From Gemmatimonadota bacterium (GTDB taxonomy: Bacteria; Gemmatimonadota; Gemmatimonadetes; Gemmatimonadales; Gemmatimonadaceae), in assembly GCA_029884515.1 (NCBI GenBank), contig JAOUHR010000109.1:1-6605 (forward strand): a stretch of DNA of 6,605 nucleotides, in the 5' to 3' direction. Shown here in pieces: positions 1-6,605 of this stretch. Within the stretch, counting starts at the first letter, position 1. Every line of letters starts with the position of its first letter. The notes beneath the pieces are model-generated. The model ran no database searches and was not told the origin of the DNA. It saw only the letters and a program-made list of their open reading frames with translations. A program made the position numbers and the translations under genes.

Positions 1-1
1 C

Positions 2-730
2 GCCTTCGTGGAGCTGGAGCCGGGGATCGAGGGCCTGGTCCACATCTCCGAGATGAGCTGGACGCGCAATGTCCGCCACCCGTCGAAGCTCGTCAGCATC
101 GGCGAGTCCATCGAGGCGGTGGTGCTCAAGGTCGATCCGGCCGAGGAGAAGATCTCCCTCGGCATGAAGCAGACCGAGCAGGACCCCTGGATGTCGCTGC
201 CGCTCAAGTACCCGGTCGGCACGCGCCTCAACGGCAAGGTGCGCAACCTGACGTCGTTCGGCGCCTTCGTGGAGATCGAGCCGGGCATCGATGGCCTCAT
301 CCACATCTCCGACATGAGCTGGACCAAGCGCGTGCAGCATCCGTCGGAGGTGGTGAAGAAGGGCGACAGCGTGGACGTGGTGATCCTCAACATCGATTCC
401 GACAACAAGCGCATCTCGCTCGGCCTCAAGCAGGCCTCCGAGGATCCCTGGCTGCGCATCGGGGAGACCTACCCGGTCGGCACCGAGCTGCCGGGCAAGG
501 TCGCGCGCCTGATGGACAAGGGCGTCGTGGTCGACATCGGCAACGACATCGAGGGCTTCGTGCCGATCTCGCACCTGAACCTCACGGGCGCCGAAGTGCA
601 GAACCCCGCCGACGTGGCGTGGGAGGGGATGGCGATGAACATCCGCATCCTCGAGGTGGACCCGATCCACCGGCGCATCGTGCTCGGCGTGGTGGACATC
701 CCGGAGGGCCAGGAGCGCCCGGCCGAGCCG
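2..730 (+). repeat. Tandem S1 modules with a 261-bp period inside rpsA
   Basis: Three copies of the coding module lie head to tail: partial unit 2-208, full unit 209-469, and diverged unit 470 to about 730. Equivalent points are exactly 261 bp (87 codons) apart. The CGCCTTCGTGGAG string at base 1 recurs at 262, and the codons for YPVGT at 209 recur at 470. Units one and two are still clearly similar at DNA level, while unit three is similar mainly as protein. This is domain duplication typical of S1, not a mobile repeat. Confidence 0.85.
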
Positions 731-796
731 TCCAAGGTGCACACCGAGGACGAGGTGGTGGAGATCCCCGCCGACCTGGACGAAGACGAGGGCTGA
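2..796 (+). CDS. rpsA: 30S ribosomal protein S1, C-terminal part (5' truncated by window edge)
   Basis: S1 is the large OB-fold protein of the 30S subunit that captures mRNA during translation initiation. The frame is open from base 2, so the gene starts before the window; 264 codons remain. Three S1 RNA-binding modules are visible. The first lacks its start (residues about 1-69, GLVHISEMSW core). The second is complete (about 70-156, GLIHISDMSW core). The third is more diverged (about 157-243, GFVPISHLNL core). Each of the first two ends in SLG(M/L)KQ...DPW, the usual S1-module boundary. The third loses that ending, as expected for the last module, and is followed by an acidic tail (EDEVVEIPADLDEDEG). 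The GTG at base 8 is internal and is not the true start. A strong hairpin follows 24 bases after the stop. The family call is secure; how many modules lie upstream cannot be seen. Confidence 0.96.
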   Translation, partial: AFVELEPGIEGLVHISEMSWTRNVRHPSKLVSIGESIEAVVLKVDPAEEKISLGMKQTEQDPWMSLPLKYPVGTRLNGKVRNLTSFGAFVEIEPGIDGLIHISDMSWTKRVQHPSEVVKKGDSVDVVILNIDSDNKRISLGLKQASEDPWLRIGETYPVGTELPGKVARLMDKGVVVDIGNDIEGFVPISHLNLTGAEVQNPADVAWEGMAMNIRILEVDPIHRRIVLGVVDIPEGQERPAEPSKVHTEDEVVEIPADLDEDEG

Positions 797-819
797 TCCC
801 ACGTCGGACCAGAGCTGGT

Positions 820-856
820 GAACGCCCCGGTCGAGCGCTGCTCGGCCGGGGCGTTC
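820..856 (+). terminator. Strong hairpin after rpsA, probable transcription terminator
   Basis: Bases 820-836 pair with 840-856 to give 17 consecutive pairs around a 3-base GCT loop. The outer 11 pairs (GAACGCCCCGG with CCGGGGCGTTC) are perfect, then comes one U-G wobble (831-845), then five more Watson-Crick pairs (CGAGC with GCTCG). The stem begins 24 bases after the rpsA stop. The 3' flank (TCTCGTGG) is only weakly U-rich, so this is not a textbook intrinsic terminator, although U-poor stems of this kind are common in GC-rich genomes. It could also act as a 3'-end stabiliser or a partial terminator before the carboxylase operon. Confidence 0.7.
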
Positions 857-864
857 TCGTGGCG

Positions 865-894
865 CTGTCCGGCGTCCGTCGCCGCGGCTAGCTT
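865..894 (+). promoter_or_regulatory. Weak candidate promoter for the carboxylase operon
   Basis: The only AT-leaning patch before pccB is CTAGCTTATC around 888-897. TAGCTT (889-894) could serve as a -10 element. A poor -35 match, CTGTCC (865-870), lies 18 bases upstream. A start site the usual distance downstream would fall at or next to the ATG at 902, implying a leaderless or nearly leaderless mRNA. This agrees with the lack of a Shine-Dalgarno sequence there. Both boxes are weak matches, so this is tentative. Confidence 0.3.
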
Positions 895-901
895 ATCGCC
901 C

Positions 902-2448
<1,547 letters not shown>

Positions 2449-2452
<4 letters not shown>

Positions 2453-4062
2453 AGCCCGCCCGTCGGCGCAGCGACGCGCCCTCGCCGCCCCAGCCCCAAC
2501 CGACCGTGCGGCCGCTTCGCAAGGTCCTCATCGCCAATCGCGGTGAGATCGCGCTGCGGATCGTGCGCGCCTGCCGCGAGCTCGGCATCGCCTCGGTGGC
2601 CGTCTATTCCGACGCCGATGCGCAGGCCCCGCACGTGCGCGAGGCCGACGAGGCCGTGCACATCGGGCCGGCGCCGGCGGCCGAGAGCTACCTGCGCGGC
2701 GACCACCTCATCGCCGTCGCGAAGCAACTCGGCGCCGACGCCATCCATCCCGGTTACGGCTTCCTCTCTGAGCGCGAGTGGTTCGCGCGCGCGGTGTGCG
2801 ACGCGGGGCTCGTCTGGGTGGGCCCACCGGCGGAGGCGATCGCGGCGATGGGCTCCAAGACCGCGGCGCGCACGCTCGCGATCTCGGCCGGCACGCCCGT
2901 GGTGCCCGGTACCACGGAGCCGCTGCGCGATGCGGCGGAGGCCGCGGAGGTCGCCGCGCGCTTCGGCTACCCGGTTCTGCTCAAGGCCGCGGCGGGCGGG
3001 GGCGGGAAGGGGATGCGGATCGTGCGCGGTGCCGGCGAGATCGCGGGCGCGCTGGCCGCCGCGAAACGCGAGTCGCAGAACGCGTTCGGCGACGACGCGG
3101 TGTACGTCGAGAAGTACATCGAAGGGCCGCGGCACATCGAGATCCAGGTGCTCGCCGACGCGTACGGCAACTGCGTGGCGCTGGGCGAGCGCGAGTGCTC
3201 CATCCAGCGGCGGCACCAGAAGATGATCGAGGAGGCACCGAGCACCGCCGTGACCGCGGAACTGCGCGCGCGCATGGGCGCTGCCGCCGTCGCGGCGGCC
3301 CGAGCGGCGGGCTACGTGAACGCCGGCACCTGCGAGTTCCTGCTCGACCGGACGGGCGAGTTCTACTTCCTCGAGATGAACACGCGCATCCAGGTGGAGC
3401 ATCCCGTCACGGAGCTCGTGATGGGCCTCGACCTCGTGCAGTGGCAGCTGCGCATCGCGTCGGGGGAGCAGCTGCCGTTCACGGAATCGCCCGTGCCACG
3501 CGGCTGGGCGATCGAGTGCCGCATCACGAGCGAGGACCCGGCCAACGGGTTCCTGCCATCCACCGGGCGGATCGCGCACCTGCACGTGCCGAGCGGCCCG
3601 GGCGTGCGGTGGGACGGTGGCATCGAGGCCGGGAGTGTCGTCGGGCTCTCGTACGACCCGATGCTGGCCAAGCTCATCGTCTTCGACCGCACACGCGAGG
3701 CGGCGATCCGGCGCATGGAGCGGGCACTCAGGGAACTGGTGATCGACGGCGTCGAGACGTCGCGCGAATTCCACCTGCGCGTGATGGCCGACCCGGAGTT
3801 CCGCCGCGGCGAGATCAGCATCCAGTGGCTCGAGGCGAAGCTGCCCGAGCTCCTTGCGCGCAAGGCGCCGCCGGAGGCCGTCCGCGCGGCTGCGATCGCC
3901 GCCGCCCTGCTCGCGGATCGCGACCGGCGGGCGCGCAACGGCGGTGGCCCACGCGGCGATGGTGGCGGGGCCTCAGGCGGCGGGACCGCGCCGCGCGCGC
4001 CCGTGCCCGCCGAGTCGAGCTGGGCGCGCGCGGCGCGCTTCGACGGCCTGCGGTCGCCATGA
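2449..4062 (+). CDS. accC: Biotin carboxylase subunit of acyl-CoA carboxylase
   Basis: It uses ATP to carboxylate biotin on the carrier protein with bicarbonate. With the GTG at 2449 the product is 537 residues. An N-terminal pre-ATP-grasp domain opens with [13 protein letters not shown] (27-39), followed by the ATP-grasp glycine loop [10 protein letters not shown] (181-190). Active-site residues match the E. coli AccC pattern: C250, H256 and K258 in [13 protein letters not shown]296; E309, N311 and R313 in [11 protein letters not shown]; and R358 in ECRITSEDP. The product is longer than E. coli AccC (449 residues) because of a C-terminal extension: helix, then a Gly/Pro/Arg-rich linker (about 495-520), then [15 protein letters not shown]. 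It carries no biotinyl domain. The start gives a GTGA overlap with the pccB stop. GTG 2506 (518 residues) would remove a Pro-rich leader and is a real alternative, since neither has a clear Shine-Dalgarno. The 3' end overlaps the next gene by ATGA. Confidence 0.94.
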
Positions 4063-5300
4063 CCACCGCGCTCGAGGTCTCGCTGGAGGTCGCGACGATC
4101 GCCGCGGGCGGCGACGGCGTCGGCCGCCACGACGGGCTGGTGGTCTTCACGCCCCGGAGCGCGCCGGGCGACGTGATCGAGGCCGAGGTGCGGGTGGAGG
4201 GACGTGTCGGACGGGGGCGGCTGGTGCGCGTGACGCGGCCGGGGCCGGCGCGTGTCGACCCCCACTGCGCGCACTACGGCGAACCGGACCGCTGCGGTGG
4301 CTGTCAGTTGCAGCACCTCGACATCCACGCCCAGCGCGAGGCGAAGCGCGTGATCGTGCGGGACGCGTTCCAGCGCATCGCGCGCCGCGACGTCGCGCTC
4401 CCCGAGATCCGCTCGGGTTCGCCCTGGCGCTACCGGCGCTCGCTCACGCTCGCGCTGCGGCGCTCGCCCGACGGAGCGATGCACGCCGGTCTTCGCGCCT
4501 TCGACGACCCCGAGGCGGTCTTCGCGCTCGACGACTGCCACATCACCGACGACCGCGTGGTCGCGACCTGGCGCGCGATCCTCGCCGCCGCCGCGCACCT
4601 TCCGCGCGAGCCGCGCCTGCGCGGCACGGTGCGCTGGCTCGGGGACCGGCCCGCCTTCGTCCTCGAAGGCGGGAGCGAGTGGGACGCGCTCGACGCCTTC
4701 CTCAAGGCGGTCCCGTCTCTGGCTGCGGTCTGGTGGCAGGCCGAGGGCCGGCGGCGCCGGCTCGTCGCGGACCGGCGGCCGGCGGCCGAGCCCGGCGCCT
4801 CGTTCGCGCAGGTGAACGCGGAGATGGCGGCCGTGATGCAGCAGGACGTGGTCGCGCAGGCGCTGGCCTACACGCCGGAGCACGCCCTCGATGCCTACAG
4901 CGGATCGGGAGCGACGGCCATCGCCCTCGCGGCCGCCGGGGTTCGCGTGACCGCGATCGAGCAGGACGAGGAGGCGACCGCCTGGGCCGCCGGGCGCCTG
5001 CCCGCGCCGTCGCGGGCGATCGCTGCGCGGGTCGAGGATGTCCTGGCGCGGCACCTGCCGGCCGACGTCGTGATCCTGAACCCGCCGCGCGCCGGCGTGG
5101 ACGCGCGCGTGCTCCGCACGATCGCGGCAGCGGGTCCCGCGCCGCGGGCGATCCTCTACGTGAGCTGCGATCCAGCGACCCTGGCCCGCGACGTCGGTCG
5201 CCTCGCGGGCTGGCGGGTGCATGCGCTCCGCTGCTACGACCTCTTCCCGCAGACCGCCCACGTCGAGTCGGTCTGCGAGCTCCGCCCGGAGGCGGCATGA
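4059..5300 (+). CDS. rlmD: TRAM-domain, 4Fe-4S RNA uracil-C5 methyltransferase (RlmD/TrmA family)
   Basis: Members of this family add a methyl group from S-adenosylmethionine to C5 of a specific uracil, in 23S rRNA for RlmD. The 413-residue product is close to E. coli RlmD (433). In order it has a TRAM-type OB fold (about 7-62), iron-sulfur ligands C70, C79, C82 (CGGCQLQHL) and C160 (LDDC), SFAQVN (248-253), SAM motif DAYSGSGAT (278-286), NPPRAG (341-346), the catalytic nucleophile C370 in YVSCDPATLARD, and the probable base E403 in LFPQTAHVES. All expected catalytic residues are present, so it should be active. The first cluster spacing is C-x8-C rather than the C-x5-C of E. coli RlmD. TRAM plus the cluster favours RlmD-like function, but the exact target uracil cannot be read from sequence. 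The gene overlaps its neighbours by ATGA at both ends, sitting between biotin carboxylase and its carrier protein. Confidence 0.92.
   Translation: MTTALEVSLEVATIAAGGDGVGRHDGLVVFTPRSAPGDVIEAEVRVEGRVGRGRLVRVTRPGPARVDPHCAHYGEPDRCGGCQLQHLDIHAQREAKRVIVRDAFQRIARRDVALPEIRSGSPWRYRRSLTLALRRSPDGAMHAGLRAFDDPEAVFALDDCHITDDRVVATWRAILAAAAHLPREPRLRGTVRWLGDRPAFVLEGGSEWDALDAFLKAVPSLAAVWWQAEGRRRRLVADRRPAAEPGASFAQVNAEMAAVMQQDVVAQALAYTPEHALDAYSGSGATAIALAAAGVRVTAIEQDEEATAWAAGRLPAPSRAIAARVEDVLARHLPADVVILNPPRAGVDARVLRTIAAAGPAPRAILYVSCDPATLARDVGRLAGWRVHALRCYDLFPQTAHVESVCELRPEAA
5288..5292 (+). promoter_or_regulatory. Ribosome binding site for the biotin carrier gene
   Basis: GGAGG lies inside the last codons of the methyltransferase gene, four bases before the ATG at 5297. 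It is the best Shine-Dalgarno match among the operon's starts, though its spacing is short. It supports the 5297 start and suggests that this subunit can recruit ribosomes itself as well as by coupling through the ATGA overlap. Confidence 0.6.
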
Positions 5301-5815
5301 GGTACCTCGTGGACGTCGACGGAGAACGCGTGGAGGTGCGCCTGGACGGCGACGGCGTGGCCGTGGGCGGGGAGCACGTGCGGGCACACCTGGCGGACGT
5401 CGAAGGGACGACGGTGCGCCTTGTCACGATCGGCGGGGTGCAGCATCGCGTGGTCGTGCGGCGGGGCGATGCGCGCGGCCGCTACGCGCTCTGGATAGAC
5501 GGATGGCGATTCGAGGTGGAGGCGCTCGACGAGAGAGCGCGCGCGATCCAGGACCTCGCGGCCGCCACCGCGCAGAGCGCGGGACCGCTGCCGGTGACGG
5601 CGCCGATGCCGGGCCTCATCGTCCGGGTGGCCGTCGCCGTGGGCGACCGCGTGCGGTCGGGGCAGGGCGTGGTGGTGATGGAGGCGATGAAGATGGAGAA
5701 CGAGTTGCGGGCGCCCGCCGACGGCGTCGTGCGGGCCGTGCGGGCTGAGGCGGGCACGGCGGTGGAGAAGGGCACGGTGCTCGTCGAGTTCGAGCCGGTC
5801 GGGCTCGACCCCTAG
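5297..5815 (+). CDS. Biotin carboxyl carrier protein of acyl-CoA carboxylase
   Basis: This subunit carries the biotin that shuttles the carboxyl group between biotin carboxylase and carboxyltransferase. The 172-residue product ends in a biotinyl domain (about 98-167). It opens with TAPMPGLIVRV, and the biotinylation motif EAMKMEN (129-135) has Lys132 as the predicted attachment site. The N-terminal 80 or so residues are strand-rich and include GRYALWIDGWRFEVEALDERAR (split here as GRYALWIDGWRF, then EVEALDERAR). This resembles the beta-barrel region that precedes the biotinyl domain in fused propionyl-CoA carboxylase alpha subunits, so it may dock onto the carboxyltransferase; that part is inference. 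It lacks the long Pro/Ala linker of E. coli AccB. The ATG overlaps the methyltransferase stop and is preceded by GGAGG. It is the last gene of the operon. Confidence 0.92.
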   Translation: MRYLVDVDGERVEVRLDGDGVAVGGEHVRAHLADVEGTTVRLVTIGGVQHRVVVRRGDARGRYALWIDGWRFEVEALDERARAIQDLAAATAQSAGPLPVTAPMPGLIVRVAVAVGDRVRSGQGVVVMEAMKMENELRAPADGVVRAVRAEAGTAVEKGTVLVEFEPVGLDP

Positions 5816-5862
5816 GCCGCGCGCGGGTCCGGCAGGCACAGATGTCGTTGAGCGGGAGAGAC
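5816..5862. other. Gap between carboxylase operon and rplM promoter
   Basis: This short stretch contains the palindrome CCGCGCGCGG (5817-5826) and a GACCC/GGGTC pairing (5807-5811 with 5825-5829) across the stop codon. The pairing has only five base pairs, a 13-base loop and no T-tract. I see no convincing terminator, so read-through from the operon into rplM is possible. Confidence 0.5.
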
Positions 5863-5891
5863 TTGACCGCCCCCCTCGGGCTGTCTATGCT
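5863..5891 (+). promoter_or_regulatory. Sigma-70-type promoter for rplM-rpsI
   Basis: TTGACC (5863-5868) matches five of six bases of the -35 consensus. TATGCT (5886-5891) matches four of six of the -10 consensus. The spacer between them is the optimal 17 bases. In a background this GC-rich the combination is unlikely to be chance. Transcription would start near 5898, leaving a leader of about 88 bases before the L13 start codon. It gives the ribosomal pair expression independent of the upstream carboxylase operon. Confidence 0.75.
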
Positions 5892-5897
5892 TCAGGT

Positions 5898-5985
5898 CTG
5901 TCCCAAAACGCCCAAGTGGCGGCCGAGACCCGGGTTGCATCCCGCACCGGTGAGGCGCAGCACCACTCGCTCCAGATGGATCCCA
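5898..5985 (+). other. Probable 5' leader of the rplM-rpsI mRNA
   Basis: The inferred untranslated leader holds two small tandem hairpins: CGGG/CCCG (5931-5934 with 5941-5944) and GGTG/CACC (5949-5952 with 5961-5964). There is also a possible longer-range GGTCT/AGACC pairing (5895-5899 with 5926-5930). The L13 operon is autoregulated through its leader in some bacteria, so a regulatory role is conceivable. The stems are short and I do not recognise a known leader motif. AGATGGA at 5974-5980 may serve as a weak Shine-Dalgarno sequence, five bases before the ATG. Confidence 0.4.
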
Positions 5986-6438
5986 ATGAGAACGACGTAC
6001 ACGGCCACGCCCTCCGACATCGAACACAAGTGGTTCGTGGTGGATGCGGACGGCATGGTCCTCGGACGCCTTGCCACCGAGGTCGCGCGCATCATCCGCG
6101 GCAAGCACAAGGCGATGTTCACGCCCCACATGGACACTGGTGACTTCGTCATCGTGATCAATGCGTCCAAGGTCCGCGTGACCGGCCGGAAGGCCGAGCA
6201 GAAGAACTACTTCCGCCACACGGGTTACATGGGGCACGAGATGTACACCCCGTTCGCCACGATGCTGGCCAAGCACCCCGAGCGCGTGATCGAGAAGGCC
6301 GTGTTCGGCATGCTGCCCAAGACGGCCCTCGGCCGCCAGAAGCTGCGGCTGAAGCTCCGTGTCTATCCCGACGCGAAGCACCCGCACGGCGCGCAGCAGC
6401 CCGAGACGATCACCTTCCCGAAGGCCGAGGCCAAGTAA
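5986..6438 (+). CDS. rplM: 50S ribosomal protein L13
   Basis: L13 is an early-assembling protein of the large subunit that binds 23S rRNA. The 150-residue product is slightly longer than E. coli L13 (142). It shows the family's landmarks: HKWFVVDADGMVLGRLATEV near the N-terminus, then IRGKHKAMFTPHMDTGDFVI, VTGRKAEQKNYFRHTGYMG, and the signature region EKAVFGMLPKTALGRQ. A short diverged tail rich in His and Gln (HPHGAQQPE) accounts for the extra length. ATG 5986 is chosen because conservation begins there and because in-frame upstream ATGs at 5842 and 5887 lie before or inside the promoter. Its stop codon TAA is directly followed by the ATG of rpsI, the standard L13-S9 pairing. Confidence 0.97.
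   Translation: MRTTYTATPSDIEHKWFVVDADGMVLGRLATEVARIIRGKHKAMFTPHMDTGDFVIVINASKVRVTGRKAEQKNYFRHTGYMGHEMYTPFATMLAKHPERVIEKAVFGMLPKTALGRQKLRLKLRVYPDAKHPHGAQQPETITFPKAEAK
6427..6430 (+). promoter_or_regulatory. Ribosome binding site for rpsI
   Basis: GAGG within the last codons of rplM sits eight bases before the rpsI ATG, a good Shine-Dalgarno distance. With zero bases between the rplM stop and the rpsI start, S9 translation is probably also coupled to L13. Confidence 0.5.
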
Positions 6439-6605
6439 ATGGCGGAGACTCCGACGACCCATACGATCGGCCGCCGCAAGGAGGCCGTCTGCCGCGTGTT
6501 CCTCACCCCGGGTTCGGGGAAGTGGAGCCTCAACGGACGCACGCTCGGGGACTACTTCCCGCGCCCGGCGCTCGTGACGGCGATCCAGCAGCCCTTCACG
6601 GCCAC
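6439..6605 (+). CDS. rpsI: 30S ribosomal protein S9, N-terminal part (3' truncated by window edge)
   Basis: S9 is a small-subunit protein whose C-terminal tail reaches the P-site tRNA; that tail lies beyond the window. Only 55 complete codons are present. They show the diagnostic N-terminal pattern: a short variable leader, then IGRRKEAVCRVFLTPGSGKWSLNGRTL (in pieces, IGRRKEAVCRV and PGSGKWSLNGR), then DYFPRP. These match the conserved S9 G-R-R-K, P-G-x-G-K and N-G-R positions. The ATG abuts the rplM stop with no gap, which places it in the same transcript. The call rests on this motif set plus the universal L13-S9 gene order. Confidence 0.95.
   Translation, partial: MAETPTTHTIGRRKEAVCRVFLTPGSGKWSLNGRTLGDYFPRPALVTAIQQPFTA

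Noticed and set aside
619..891. Small + strand open frame overlapping the rpsA end (90 codons)
   Set aside because: It lies mostly in an alternative frame of rpsA, is Gly/Arg/Pro-rich, and crosses the terminator hairpin.
818..901. Upstream extension of pccB from GTG 818
   Set aside because: The added 28 residues are unlike PccB N-termini and are encoded across the rpsA hairpin; conservation starts at 902/908.
2506..2508. GTG 2506 as the biotin carboxylase start
   Set aside because: Not excluded: it would give a more typical N-terminus. I preferred 2449 because it makes a GTGA overlap like the two ATGA junctions downstream.
3363..5387. Long antisense open frame (674 codons) over biotin carboxylase, methyltransferase and carrier genes
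   Set aside because: It spans three real genes antisense, with Arg/Pro/Ala-rich composition and no domain. The length reflects scarcity of stop codons in GC-rich DNA.
5807..5829. Hairpin at the end of the carboxylase operon as a terminator
   Set aside because: It has only five pairs with a 13-base loop and no T-tract, too weak to call.
5842..5985. Upstream in-frame starts for L13 (5842, 5887)
   Set aside because: They lie before or within the rplM promoter, and the added sequence does not resemble L13.

Overview
This is a very GC-rich, strongly GC3-biased stretch of ordinary bacterial chromosome, with every supported gene on the + strand. It holds four ribosomal or RNA-modification genes and the three parts of a biotin-dependent acyl-CoA carboxylase. 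The L13 and S1 protein sequences and the gene order look to me most like Gemmatimonadota. That is a judgement from recalled resemblance, not from a search. I see no mobile element, CRISPR array, tRNA, rRNA or phage signature.

Layout: (1) bases 2-796 are the 3' part of rpsA (ribosomal protein S1), ending in three S1 modules spaced exactly 261 bp apart and an acidic tail. (2) Bases 797-901 form a short gap with a near-perfect 17-bp hairpin (820-856), probably the rpsA terminator, and a weak possible promoter just before the next gene. (3) Bases 902-5815 are a compact four-gene operon: carboxyltransferase (pccB-like), biotin carboxylase (accC-like), a TRAM-domain 4Fe-4S RNA uracil-C5 methyltransferase (RlmD/TrmA family), and a biotin carboxyl carrier protein. 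The three internal junctions are 4-bp stop/start overlaps (GTGA, ATGA, ATGA); the first depends on which start is used for the biotin carboxylase gene. (4) Bases 5816-5985 form an intergenic region with a well-spaced sigma-70-type promoter and a roughly 88-nt leader. (5) From 5986 come rplM (L13) and, directly abutting it, the 5' part of rpsI (S9), which runs off the window.

How the genes fit together: the carrier protein bears biotin on the Lys of its EAMKMEN motif. The biotin carboxylase carboxylates that biotin using ATP and bicarbonate. The carboxyltransferase then passes the carboxyl group to an acyl-CoA, most likely propionyl-CoA, giving methylmalonyl-CoA. The methyltransferase between the two halves of what is often a single fused alpha subunit has no evident role in this chemistry. 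It is most simply explained as co-expression of a housekeeping rRNA modification gene. The layout is mildly unusual, and I found no strong evidence of an undescribed system.
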